A DNA stretch of 64,000 nt from assembly GCA_937951485.1 (NCBI GenBank), contig CALEDJ010000029.1:1-64000 (forward strand). The letters are read 5' to 3'. The position numbers and the translations under genes were made by a program. The stretch comes from an uncultured bacterium. Its GTDB lineage: Bacteria > Hydrogenedentota > Hydrogenedentia > Hydrogenedentales > CAILVY01. The notes beneath the pieces are model-generated. The model had not been told where the DNA came from, ran no database searches, and saw nothing but the letters and a program-made list of their open reading frames with translations. Position 1 is the first letter of the stretch. The number at the start of each line of letters is the position of its first letter. Positions 1 to 8,294 of the stretch are shown in pieces.

Positions 1-203
1 GACGCCCGCTCCCAGCGGGAGAGGGAGCGACAACATTCCTCAGGTTGCGCGGTAGACGCCCGCTCCCAGCGGGAGAGGGAGCGACAACATTCCTCAGGTT
101 GCGCGGTAGACGCCCGCTCCCAGCGGGAGAGGGAGCGACAACATTCCTCAGGTTGCGCGGTAGACGCCCGCTCCCAGCGGGAGAGGGGTGGGGTGAGGGG
201 GAA
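1..203. repeat. 54-bp tandem repeat array, cut by the window edge
   Basis: Three complete units and a partial fourth begin at positions 1, 55, 109 and 163. Each unit contains a small GC hairpin (CTCCCAGCGGGAG) and the conserved core ATTCCTCAGGTTGCGC. The last unit runs into GGGAGAGGGGTGGGGTGAGG. The units seen are virtually identical, which suggests recent expansion or gene conversion. A related array with the same ATTCCTCAGGTT core lies at 17987-18203. The true left end is outside the window. The short frame reading through it encodes only repeated peptide and is not a credible gene. Confidence 0.93.
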
Positions 204-239
204 CAAAACAGAACCCCCCAGTACACGAGTCAATGATGG

Positions 240-560
240 CTCAGGAATCCCACGAAGAGGTTTGCGTGTAAGTCAAGCCCGCCACATTATCTTGATTCAA
301 CAGGATTTTCCAAGAGTTTTGGGCATGGTCTTTCATCTCCTCAATAATCTGTTTTGGACAACACTGTTACGAAATATTCTGACGGAATGGCGTGGATTGT
401 CACGGTATGCGATATTGCCTTTTGCATCCTGTCGTCTGCATAAGCAACCCCGAACATCTTGCGCTTATTTCTCAACCATGCAGCGGATTCAGGGTTGTCA
501 GAACGAACGTATAATCATTTCGCCATCCGGCTGAAGTCCTGCATTCAATCTTCTCCGGAG
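240..560 (-). other. Gene-poor stretch with possible decayed minus-strand coding remnants
   Basis: No intact gene is recognisable between the repeat array and the gene ending at 581. On the minus strand, two short open stretches in different frames follow each other. One of about 55 codons includes the peptide AAWLRNKRKMFGVAYADDRM. One of about 40 codons downstream includes IIEEMKDHAQNSWKILL. The change of frame and the lack of a good start for the first suggest a decayed gene, but I cannot name a family. Chance open frames are a real alternative. Confidence 0.25.
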
Positions 561-580
561 ATGATCGACATGCGCGAGAA

Positions 581-1285
581 CTATTGCGCCTCATCCCGGA
601 TGAGATCCACGAGGGGACGGAATAAACCCTTGAGCGTTACCGCTTCCATCATGATGCTTTTCAGGATAATCGAGGTCAGCCTGGCGGCGGAGACGGGTTT
701 GCCCTCCCCCACGTTTTTGAGTTCAAATGCTTCGATGCGCAGGGATAATGGGATGCCAGGGGTGACGTTGCTTCGGATCTTCATGTCGGCGCCGGAGCAT
801 CGGACGGTATTGACCCGCAATGGCCGGCGGATCATGGACCAACCGGTGGCGGGCTGATCAGCATGACCGGCCGCCTGCCGGGCCAAGTGACCGAGATTGG
901 TTCCCTCCCCCAGTTCATAGCGCAGGTGGATGGTCATGCCATCCAGCAGAATTTCCTCAAGCGCCGGAGCGGACGAGAGCAGCGACTGAAACACCGGGCG
1001 CACCACGATTTTTTCGCATTCCAAAGCGGGACCCAATTTGAAGGATGGCGGATTCAATACGGTAACGTCGCGCAACTCGATGCCGCGCCGCGCCGGGACA
1101 ATGCGCAGCGCTGCAATCTCCACGTCGGTTCCCATGATGTGGCCCAAGCGGGATTCGAGGCCGGGGCGCAGGAAACCCTCCACGCGACTGCTGAAAATCA
1201 GACCGGCGATGCTGACGGCGATCAGCGCCAGCCCGATGACAATCATGACGAATTTAATTGCGGATCTCATTGAGATTTTCAGCAT
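581..1285 (-). CDS. AsmA/DUF748-like membrane-anchored protein (hypothetical)
   Basis: A 234-residue protein with one N-terminal membrane segment (about residues 9-31). Residues 32-110 resemble the start of AsmA/DUF748-type envelope proteins: a short helical linker (LRPGLESRLGHIMGTDVEI) leads into beta-rich sequence with the phrase RGIELRDVTVLNPP. Such proteins are anchored in the inner membrane with the bulk in the periplasm, and many act in lipid or outer-membrane homeostasis. That role is inference here. It is much shorter than classical AsmA, so only one module is present. It is the last gene of a three-gene minus-strand operon, 35 bp after the lipoprotein gene. The start could instead be Met6 (1270). 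Confidence 0.6.
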   Translation of the reverse strand: MLKISMRSAIKFVMIVIGLALIAVSIAGLIFSSRVEGFLRPGLESRLGHIMGTDVEIAALRIVPARRGIELRDVTVLNPPSFKLGPALECEKIVVRPVFQSLLSSAPALEEILLDGMTIHLRYELGEGTNLGHLARQAAGHADQPATGWSMIRRPLRVNTVRCSGADMKIRSNVTPGIPLSLRIEAFELKNVGEGKPVSAARLTSIILKSIMMEAVTLKGLFRPLVDLIRDEAQ

Positions 1286-1320
1286 CCAAAACAGACAGCA
1301 CAGGATACGCCGGTGATGAT

Positions 1321-2061
1321 TCAGTCGAAGCGACGGGCGAACTCCGCCAGGCGGCCATAGTATTCGAGGTAACCCATCTTGGCCACCCCTGCCGTTTCGC
1401 GCACCGTCAGCCGCTGGTATCGCTTCTTGTCCGGGATTTCAGGCGGCCACTCGAAATAGAAAATGGAGTTAAAACCATCCAGCACCAGGCGGGGGCCTTC
1501 ACCATGGCCTTGGCGTACCGGCACCGTCAGATTCAAATCGGCCTTGCGGAAAACCACCAGATTGTTCCTGCGAAAAACGCGCAACGCGCCCCGCATTTGC
1601 TCCTGGAGTTCCTTCCCCGGCAATATTTGAACCGGCATGACTGGCTGGCCGTCATGGGTCTGCAAATAGACCCGTATTCCGCGAAAACCCACGACATCGT
1701 AACTGATGCTCATGTCCTCGAAGACAGATTCCATATGGCACTCCAGGACAAGGAAGTTTTCGTCAATCATGGCGGCGATGGCGTCGGCTTCGAGGGGAAT
1801 CTCCTCCCCCCCTTCCGCCGCCTCGGCGCGGCGTTGCAGCGTGATCTCCGGGCCGACCCAAAGCGCGTAGGACTGCGGCGAGAACAGACTGGGGTACGCG
1901 GCGCGCTCCACGCGCAGGGACGCGACGGGAGTCGCCGGATCGAAGGGGATCAGTTTGCCGCCCGGTTCCTGCTTTTTCTCCCGCATCGTTGCGCAGGACG
2001 ACATGGCTCCGGCCGCGATCATGAGACAAGCCACCATCAATACGTCGCCCAGGTGTTTCAT
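1321..2061 (-). CDS. Predicted lipoprotein, unknown function
   Basis: A 246-residue protein with a lipoprotein signal peptide: hydrophobic residues 6-19, then the lipobox MSSC with Cys23. It should be lipidated and exported. The mature part is soluble and has no motif I recognise. It contains a mixed beta segment (IRVYLQTHDGQPVMPVQILP) near residues 135-155 and the phrase SIFYFEWPPEIP late in the protein. The start codon overlaps the stop of the upstream gene by 4 nt (ATGA), implying translational coupling. The flanking genes are also envelope proteins, so an envelope role is inferred. Confidence 0.72.
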   Translation of the reverse strand: MKHLGDVLMVACLMIAAGAMSSCATMREKKQEPGGKLIPFDPATPVASLRVERAAYPSLFSPQSYALWVGPEITLQRRAEAAEGGEEIPLEADAIAAMIDENFLVLECHMESVFEDMSISYDVVGFRGIRVYLQTHDGQPVMPVQILPGKELQEQMRGALRVFRRNNLVVFRKADLNLTVPVRQGHGEGPRLVLDGFNSIFYFEWPPEIPDKKRYQRLTVRETAGVAKMGYLEYYGRLAEFARRFD

Positions 2062-2789
2062 TGATTATCCTCCCCCGGCGGCGACAACACCGCCCCGCCT
2101 TCCACCCGGACCTCCACATCGCCAGAAGCGGAAGTGGTGGTCTTGGGGGTAACCCGGTCCATGGCGCTTTCCGATTCCGGACCGCCTTTTCCGTGGCGTT
2201 GCAGGATCATTTCGCCGCTCTCGGAAACCACCTTCACAATGCCCATCGGGCGCACATTATCATTCACCCAAATCTCCACCGGGCTTTCGCCGGTTGTCCG
2301 GCCATCCGATTCGCGCGTAATGATGATGCGCTCCGCCGTGATCTCCCCCATCGGCGTAGCAATCTTTTCCTTCCCCACGGATTTTCTGGTTTCCTTCGTT
2401 TTGGATTCGCCGCTTTCGTCAGAGGCTTCCACTGGAACGGCAACAGGCGGATCCGCCCCTTCTTTGACAAAAATCTTGTGGACATTTCTGGGGTCGCTGG
2501 CGGGGCCGGTAATGAGCATCTTGTAAATGGCGGGAAATCCCTCTTCCGGAATAATCTCCGTTTCCAGCCAATAACCGTCTTTGCGCTCAACCGTCTCCTT
2601 GCCGACTATCGCCTGCCGCACGAAAAACTTCTTCCCGGTCGTCTTATCGTGAAGTTCATACCACGCATAGACCCCCGGCTCCGGTTTGATCAGGCTGCCC
2701 GACAGCACGTCACCCACAATGCCCTGCGCGGCGACTGGCCCGGCCAATACAACAACACACAGCACAAAAATCGAAGTTGCGCCTTTCAT
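2058..2789 (-). CDS. Predicted secreted protein, unknown function
   Basis: A 243-residue protein with a Sec signal peptide (about residues 1-22, MKGATSIFVLCVV... ending in AQG). I place the start at 2789 because GGGAGG lies 9 nt upstream and the signal peptide begins there. The open frame extends to 2834, but those 15 residues would bury the signal. The mature domain is hydrophilic and beta-rich. It mentions conversion of some state (EIWVNDNVRPMGIVKVVSES) in a pattern seen in small periplasmic proteins of unknown function. It is first gene of the operon with the lipoprotein and AsmA-like genes and overlaps the next gene by 4 nt. Confidence 0.72.
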   Translation of the reverse strand: MKGATSIFVLCVVVLAGPVAAQGIVGDVLSGSLIKPEPGVYAWYELHDKTTGKKFFVRQAIVGKETVERKDGYWLETEIIPEEGFPAIYKMLITGPASDPRNVHKIFVKEGADPPVAVPVEASDESGESKTKETRKSVGKEKIATPMGEITAERIIITRESDGRTTGESPVEIWVNDNVRPMGIVKVVSESGEMILQRHGKGGPESESAMDRVTPKTTTSASGDVEVRVEGGAVLSPPGEDNQ

Positions 2790-2891
2790 GCCACCATGAC
2801 CTCCCTTCTTCAATGCGCGAAGAATCATTGACACCCTATCTTATCATGGACCACATGCCGCTCGAAAGCGGCGGACGTCGCTCAAGTTTCC

Positions 2892-2920
2892 TTGACAGCC
2901 CCGTCTTTCTTCGCTATAGT
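2892..2920 (+). promoter_or_regulatory. Sigma-70-type promoter for the glycosyltransferase gene
   Basis: TTGACA (2892-2897), a 17-nt spacer and TATAGT (2915-2920). This is close to consensus and lies in the divergent interval, about 105 nt upstream of the ATG at 3032. Confidence 0.7.
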
Positions 2921-3031
2921 GCGTGGAAAAGACTTGTTACAAGTTGCACGACGGAAGGATGGGAGGCCTGTTTTCAATCCCCGCGCGGCCGGTTTCAGGC
3001 CTGGCCGCGGCGGGTTCAAGGTATTGTTGCA

Positions 3032-4000
3032 ATGCGCATCATCACCACGCTTGACCAGTGCGGCGCATCGGATTACGCCGTACTGCTGGGAACCATCGCC
3101 AAGTGGGCGGAAAAAGTGGACCGACTGCGCATAACGGCCATCACCGGCGACCTCGACGCCGAGACGCGCACGATGATCCAACCGCAGGTGCACGAACTGC
3201 TCCATTTTGAGAATTTCCAAGTGAGCCGTGATTTCGCAACGTTTATTCCCCATCTCGGCCATCCCATCGGAAAATTCGCGAAATTATTCTTCGCCTTGGA
3301 GCATTTGCAAGACGCTGATGACGCCGACACCGTCTTGTTCCTCGACCCCGACACCTATATACAGCGGCCTCTGAAGGAATTGGAACGGTTTGCATCCGAC
3401 GAGGTCCTCCTTTTCGGCTACCAGTTTCAAAACATCCATCATCCTTTCCGACCCAATGCGCGCCTCGCCGTCGCCGACGCTTTCGATGCGCCGGGACCGT
3501 GGCGCGCGTCATATTTCTACGAACTGAACACCGGCGTCATTCTCGGCACCGTGCGCGCATTCAAGAATGCCATTGGCCCGTTCCGTGAATTTGTTTTCCA
3601 ATCCGAATACCTGAGGACCGTTGAAAAGATTCTGATCAACCACTGGCACGACCAGGACTTTTTCCGATATTACCTCCGCAAGACGCTTCCTCTGAACATT
3701 GGAACCCTGGGACTTGAGCATGTCTTCACAACGACACACGGCGCCGCCCATTGTCTTTCTTTCGATGCCGTCCGCTCCGGATACGTCACCGCCTGGGGCG
3801 TCGTGCCCTATATCGTCCACTTTGCCGGCGGCAGTCTCGACAGAATCCCCTGGAAACACGAATGGATGCGTCCGCCCCAGCAGAAAAAAGACGCATCCCC
3901 CGCTCAAAAACGGTCTTTCCTGAAACGTGCCCTTGATCTTTCCCCGCTGGACATCATAAGAACAGCACGAAGATTCTTAGGTCGCATTTTTGTCCGGTGA
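3032..4000 (+). CDS. Glycosyltransferase, GT-A fold, nucleotide-sugar type
   Basis: A 322-residue protein. The open frame is longer upstream, but the GT-A-like fold begins at MRIITTLDQCGASDYAV, so the start is placed at 3032, downstream of a consensus promoter. The key motif is LFLDPDTYI with DPD at residues 105-107. It sits in the position of the DxD metal and nucleotide-sugar binding motif of GT8-like and related glycosyltransferases. The middle contains a typical acceptor-side stretch (FYELNTGVILGTV). There is no signal peptide, so it is probably cytosolic and acts in glycan or glycoconjugate synthesis; donor and acceptor cannot be read. Its neighbour downstream is a small-molecule-type methyltransferase. 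Confidence 0.7.
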   Translation: MRIITTLDQCGASDYAVLLGTIAKWAEKVDRLRITAITGDLDAETRTMIQPQVHELLHFENFQVSRDFATFIPHLGHPIGKFAKLFFALEHLQDADDADTVLFLDPDTYIQRPLKELERFASDEVLLFGYQFQNIHHPFRPNARLAVADAFDAPGPWRASYFYELNTGVILGTVRAFKNAIGPFREFVFQSEYLRTVEKILINHWHDQDFFRYYLRKTLPLNIGTLGLEHVFTTTHGAAHCLSFDAVRSGYVTAWGVVPYIVHFAGGSLDRIPWKHEWMRPPQQKKDASPAQKRSFLKRALDLSPLDIIRTARRFLGRIFVR

Positions 4001-4147
4001 GAATGCCGACCGATACTGTCAAGAGATATACACGCAAAAAAGAAGAGAGCGCGTACTTGGTGAAGAAACACAAAGTGGCGCTCATGACATGCGTTATAAC
4101 AACGCCATGTTGCATTTTGTGGCGTAATAGCAACAAAGGGTTTTCTA

Positions 4148-4939
4148 ATGAAATTTGACGAGATATGGAAAAACGTCCGAAGGATTCCCCACATTTCGGA
4201 ACTTGGCGCAAGAGAATTGTACCAGGTCATTCTTGACGAAAAACCCTCCCGAATTCTTGAACTTGGCTTTGCCCAAGGAAAATCTTCGGCCATTATGGGA
4301 GCAGCGCTGAAAAAACTGGGACACGGTCGCATTGACAGCGTCGATCTTTTCGTCAGCATGGTGCGATATAATAACCCATCTGCAGAGGAGTTAATTGAAA
4401 AACTGGAACTTGATCAGATAGTTTTTTTGCATAGGGAGCAAAATACTTATAATTGGTGGCTGAAAAACATGATACAACAGCAACTGCGCCGTTCCTCCAG
4501 GATTGAACCCATCTTTGATTTCGTATTCATTGACGGCAGTCATAATTTTACTATTGACACCTGTGCATTTACCCTCGTGGACCGGTTGTTGAAAACAGGA
4601 TCGCTGATCCTTTTTGATGACCTGGAATACAACTACTACGACATAAACGAAAGGCAAAATCGCAGTAATGATCCCCCTGAATTAGAGATTGATTCCTACG
4701 ATCCGCGAGCCCGCGTTTTACGAACACATATGTCGGAAAGTGAATTGCGCGAACCCCACGTTGGATTGATCTATAACTTGCTTGTCAAAACACATCCCAA
4801 TTACGGTGAATTTCGTACCTCTCAAAACGGCAACTGGGGGTGGGCCAGAAAACTACGGGATTGGGGGGAGGATTACCCCAAAAGGCGGGAATGGCAGTGG
4901 ACCAATATCCTGAGAAAATATATGAGCAGCGCATTATAA
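4148..4939 (+). CDS. Class I SAM-dependent methyltransferase (Methyltransf_24-like)
   Basis: A 263-residue protein with a Rossmann methyltransferase core. Motif I is ILELGFAQGKSS (residues 36-47) and the acidic strand-2 end is IDSVDLFVSM. FVFIDGSHNF (about 127-136) is the D-G-x-H signature of the CmcI/Methyltransf_24 type that O-methylates sugars or small molecules. The SD is AAAGGG 8 nt before the ATG. The gene is visibly richer in A and T than its neighbours, which suggests recent acquisition with a surface-glycan locus. It follows the glycosyltransferase by 147 nt. The substrate is unknown. Confidence 0.72.
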   Translation: MKFDEIWKNVRRIPHISELGARELYQVILDEKPSRILELGFAQGKSSAIMGAALKKLGHGRIDSVDLFVSMVRYNNPSAEELIEKLELDQIVFLHREQNTYNWWLKNMIQQQLRRSSRIEPIFDFVFIDGSHNFTIDTCAFTLVDRLLKTGSLILFDDLEYNYYDINERQNRSNDPPELEIDSYDPRARVLRTHMSESELREPHVGLIYNLLVKTHPNYGEFRTSQNGNWGWARKLRDWGEDYPKRREWQWTNILRKYMSSAL

Positions 4940-5097
4940 ATTTGACGCATCTGCAACCTCGTCATAGTACCAGATAGTACAATCGGAGATTTTCATAAAG
5001 AATCTGGACACCTTTCCGATAGGTCGTAGAAACTTGCAGTCGCACGGTTTGCTCTGTCAAGAGCCCCTTCAAAACGATTGCACAGATTTCCCGGAGA

Positions 5098-5202
5098 AAA
5101 TGGTGAGTGCAGGGTTGCCATAGCCAGGTTCGCCCCTCTGGGCGCGCCGTGTGTCCAGTGCGCCCCTGATAAAATGGTGGGTGCAAGGTTGCCATAGCCA
5201 GT
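5098..5202. repeat. Two direct copies of a 31-bp repeat
   Basis: The sequence AAAATGGTGNGTGCA followed by NGGTTGCCATAGCCAG occurs at about 5098-5128 and again at about 5172-5202, with two mismatches between copies. They are separated by a GC-rich spacer containing CGCCCCTCTGGGCGCG. The interval 4940-5225 contains no credible gene; minus-strand frames through it simply translate the repeat. Confidence 0.75.
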
Positions 5203-5225
5203 ATACTTGCCGTACGACCAATTGG

Positions 5226-7277
5226 TTATTCCCCCTGCGGGAGAGCAGTGAGCACGACGAGGGATTTGGGCGCGAGGGCGCAGTGGCTGTTGACGACGGG
5301 GCCTGCGTTGTCGTGGGGCGCGATGTCGTCGGGCGCGGGCAGGGCGGTATTGATGCGCTGCATCCAGAGGCCGGGGGGCGTTTGAAACACAACTTCTTCC
5401 AGGGTGTTGTTGAACATCATATAAATGCCGACGCCCGCGTTTTCTCTCGGATGGACGCGGCACGCCAGCGGGGTTTCATCTGAGAACCAGTCCACTTTCT
5501 CCCCATTGGGGGCGAACCAGAGCAAATCGGCGTCCTCTTCGGACATGCCGGGCGCTTTGCCCCGGTAGTAATGCGCCTGCGAGAGGGCTGGATTGCGTTT
5601 TCGGAATGCAATCATTTCGCGTGTGAAGCGCTGGAGTTCCGCCTGTTTCTCCAACAGCGTCCAGTCAAACCAGGAGATTTCGTTGTCCTGGCAGTAGGCG
5701 TTGTTATTGCCCTGCTGAGTGCGACCGAATTCATCGCCGCCAAGAAGCATCGGCACGCCCAGGGACAGGAAGAGGGTTGCGATGAAATTTTTCTGCATAC
5801 GCAGGCGCAGGGCGTTGATAGCGGGGTCGTCGGTATCGCCCTCTACACCGCAGTTCCAACTGTGGTTTTCGTTCTCGCCGTCCAGGTTGCCCTCGCCGTT
5901 CGCTTCGTTGTGTTTGTGGTTGTATGATACGAGATCCCGCAGGGTGAATCCGTCATGGCAGGTGACGAAATTGATGCTGTGTTCGGGGGTGCGGCGGTTC
6001 CACTGATAAAGATCGGCGCTGCCGGTGATACGCGACGCGAAGACGCCGCGCGTGCCGGGGTCGCCGCGCCAATAGCGCCGCACATCGTCACGGTATTTTC
6101 CGTTCCACTCGGCCCACCGCACGCCGCCGAAGGTTCCCACATGGTAGGCGCCGCCCGCATCCCAAGCCTCGGCGATAAGTTTTACGTTGCGCAGTACGGG
6201 GTCTTCGGAAATCCGGCGCACCAGCGGCGCTTCGGGGTTCACTCCGCCCTTCTGGTCGCGCCCGAGAATCGAGGCCAGGTCGAAGCGGAATCCGTCCACG
6301 TGCATCACGGCCACCCAGTAGCGCAGGCAATCCAGAATAAAATCATGCACGAGTGGATGATCACAGTTGACCGTGTTGCCGCAGCCGGAATAGTTCAGGT
6401 ATTCGCCGTCCTTGAGCAAATAATAGATAACGTTGTCAATCCCGCGAAAACAGAGGGTGGGACCGCGCTCGTTGCCCTCCGAGGTGTGGTTGAACACGAC
6501 ATCGAGAATAATTTCGATGCCGGCGCTGTGCAGCGCATGCACCATGTTCCGGAATTCCTCCAGGTGTTCCAGGTGCTGCGCGTTGCAGGCATACCGTGCC
6601 GTCGGCGCAAAGAAGCCGATATTGCTGTAGCCCCAGTAATTGGTCAATTCCCTGCCGGTGACGAGGCTGCACCGCCCAAGCAGGTTTTCGCCGAACTCCT
6701 GGATCGGCAGCAGTTCCACCGCGGTGACGCCGAGTTCCTTCAGATATGGGATTTTTTCTATCAGCCCCTGATATGTCCCCGGATGCGCCACGCCCGAACT
6801 GGCATGCTGGGTGAAACCGCGCACATGCGTCTCGTAAATAACCGTATCTTTCATCGGCGTACGGGGGTGCTCGTCGTCCGTCCAGTCCATATAGTCGTGC
6901 ACGACAACACATTTCATCGTGCCATCATGGATATCGCCGACCATCGCGCGGGCATAGGGATCGAGCAGGTAGATGCGCGGATTGAAGCGGTGACCTGTCT
7001 TGGGGTCAAAGGGGCCGTCCATGCGGAACTTGTAGTAGGCGCCCACCTGCAATCCGCGCACGAAAATGGACCATACATCCCCAATCCGGTTCCGGTGCGG
7101 ATCGAATTCGTACTCCCAAGCCGGCTCAAGGTCCTCGATGCGCTTGAAAAGCGCCAGCCAGACCCGTGTCGCATGCCGGGAAAAAACCGTGAACCGCACC
7201 CCCTCATTGTATACCGCCGTCCCCATGGGGTACGCGCGCCCCGCCATCACCTGTAATGTGGAAAAATCATTTGACAT
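5226..7277 (-). CDS. glgX: Glycogen debranching enzyme (isoamylase type, GH13)
   Basis: A 683-residue enzyme. An upstream-open frame runs to 8021, but homology begins at MSNDFSTLQV, so the start is at 7277. An N-terminal CBM48-like domain (about 10-110) precedes the GH13 barrel. The four conserved regions are visible: DVVFNHT (259-265), DGFRFDLAS with nucleophile Asp333, LIAEAWDAGG with acid/base Glu370, and FVTCHDGFTL with His441-Asp442. GlgX/TreX enzymes hydrolyse alpha-1,6 branches of glycogen limit dextrin in the cytosol. The length is near the usual 650-720. No other glycogen gene is adjacent. It is divergent from the isomerase pair. Confidence 0.93.
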   Translation of the reverse strand: MSNDFSTLQVMAGRAYPMGTAVYNEGVRFTVFSRHATRVWLALFKRIEDLEPAWEYEFDPHRNRIGDVWSIFVRGLQVGAYYKFRMDGPFDPKTGHRFNPRIYLLDPYARAMVGDIHDGTMKCVVVHDYMDWTDDEHPRTPMKDTVIYETHVRGFTQHASSGVAHPGTYQGLIEKIPYLKELGVTAVELLPIQEFGENLLGRCSLVTGRELTNYWGYSNIGFFAPTARYACNAQHLEHLEEFRNMVHALHSAGIEIILDVVFNHTSEGNERGPTLCFRGIDNVIYYLLKDGEYLNYSGCGNTVNCDHPLVHDFILDCLRYWVAVMHVDGFRFDLASILGRDQKGGVNPEAPLVRRISEDPVLRNVKLIAEAWDAGGAYHVGTFGGVRWAEWNGKYRDDVRRYWRGDPGTRGVFASRITGSADLYQWNRRTPEHSINFVTCHDGFTLRDLVSYNHKHNEANGEGNLDGENENHSWNCGVEGDTDDPAINALRLRMQKNFIATLFLSLGVPMLLGGDEFGRTQQGNNNAYCQDNEISWFDWTLLEKQAELQRFTREMIAFRKRNPALSQAHYYRGKAPGMSEEDADLLWFAPNGEKVDWFSDETPLACRVHPRENAGVGIYMMFNNTLEEVVFQTPPGLWMQRINTALPAPDDIAPHDNAGPVVNSHCALAPKSLVVLTALPQGE

Positions 7278-7418
7278 GCCCTGCACGCTCCGATCGTTCG
7301 CGCTATTTTGACGAATTCGGCCGCGCCGTTCAATGTACCCGCATGGCAGACAGCGATTCCGCAATTGGAGGTAGAGAAGCGGATAATTCCGGAATCGCTG
7401 AAATTGGCCGCTGTCTCC

Positions 7419-7447
7419 TTGACATGTTACGGGGCAAGGTGGACAAT
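7419..7447 (+). promoter_or_regulatory. Candidate sigma-70-type promoter for the isomerase genes
   Basis: TTGACA (7419-7424), 17-nt spacer, GACAAT (7442-7447), about 45 nt upstream of the start at 7493. The -35 is perfect and the -10 is one base off a common variant. Confidence 0.45.
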
Positions 7448-7492
7448 GCGGGGAGACCGGGACAACCGAATTGGAAGTGCGGGAGACACATG

Positions 7493-8272
7493 ATGAGTGA
7501 ATCAGTGGTGAAGAAGGGAATTGCGTTGCAGTTGTATACGCTGCGGGACCCGGCAAGGAAGGACCTCGCGGGAACTTTGAAGCGGGCGAAGGAGACAGGA
7601 TTCGACTATGTGCAATGGAGCGGCATGCCGGACCTGCCGGCGGCGGAAATCCGCGCGCATCTGGACGCGGCGGGACTGAAGGCCATTGCGGGGCACCACG
7701 GCGTAGAGCCGTTTGAAAAGGATTTTGATGGGTCGGTGCAGTATTGGAAGACCATCGGCGCATTGGATGTGGCTCCCGGAGGCATGATGAACGACTGCCG
7801 CGACTCGCTGGAGGCGTGGCGGCGCGGGGCGGCGCGGCTGGATGCGTTGGGTGCGCGCCTGCGCGCGGTCGGCATGCGGCTCTCGTATCACAACCACGCG
7901 TTCGAGTTCGAGACGTTTCCGGAAGACCCGCGCGCAAAACTGGATATCTTGTACGAAGAGACGGCGCCGGGGCATCTTTTTGCGGAGATTGACACGGCAT
8001 GGGTGCAGGTGGGCGGCGCAAATCCGGCGGAATACCTGCGCAAGTATTCCGGGCGTTGTCCGGTGATCCATGTCAAGGACCTCGCAAAAGAGACGCTCGG
8101 AGGCCGTCCGATTTTTACGCCGCTGGGCAAGGGGGTGCTGGCTTGGGATGAGATTCTCGCCGCGGCGGAAGACGCGCGCGTGGAGTGGTATGTGTACGAA
8201 CAGGACACCCACGCTGGTGATCCTTTTGAAAACGCACGTATTAGTTACGAGTTTCTGAAACAGAGCCTTTGA
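7493..8272 (+). CDS. Sugar phosphate isomerase/epimerase (xylose-isomerase-like TIM barrel)
   Basis: A 259-residue protein of the AP_endonuc_2 / xylose isomerase-like TIM barrel superfamily. It opens with IALQLYTLRDPARKD, the usual first strand. RLSYHNHAFEFE carries metal-site residues, FAEIDTAWVQVGG supplies Glu/Asp of the metal site, and IHVKDL is the late His-bearing strand. These enzymes isomerise or epimerise sugars or inositol derivatives; the substrate cannot be read. The start is chosen at the second of two adjacent ATGs because GGGAG at 7481 is 7 nt upstream. A paralogue follows 22 nt downstream with a similar motif order. Confidence 0.82.
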   Translation: MSESVVKKGIALQLYTLRDPARKDLAGTLKRAKETGFDYVQWSGMPDLPAAEIRAHLDAAGLKAIAGHHGVEPFEKDFDGSVQYWKTIGALDVAPGGMMNDCRDSLEAWRRGAARLDALGARLRAVGMRLSYHNHAFEFETFPEDPRAKLDILYEETAPGHLFAEIDTAWVQVGGANPAEYLRKYSGRCPVIHVKDLAKETLGGRPIFTPLGKGVLAWDEILAAAEDARVEWYVYEQDTHAGDPFENARISYEFLKQSL

Positions 8273-8294
8273 CCATTTCCGGGAGGGAGAATTT

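Noticed and set aside
1-203. Repeat array as a CRISPR
   Set aside because: Units are contiguous with no variable spacers and no cas gene is present in the window.
45-236. Open frame through the 54-bp repeats encoding a repeated peptide
   Set aside because: It only exists because the 54-bp period is a multiple of three. No SD, no start context and no domain.
2790-2834. N-terminal extension MSMILRALKKGG of the secreted protein, similar to the start of GspB/ExeB proteins
   Set aside because: The signal peptide and a GGGAGG SD lie at 2789. Nothing else in the protein resembles GspB, so the similarity is by chance.
7278-8021. Extension of the glgX frame to 931 codons
   Set aside because: Lies antisense to a conserved isomerase gene. 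GlgX homology and family length begin at 7277.
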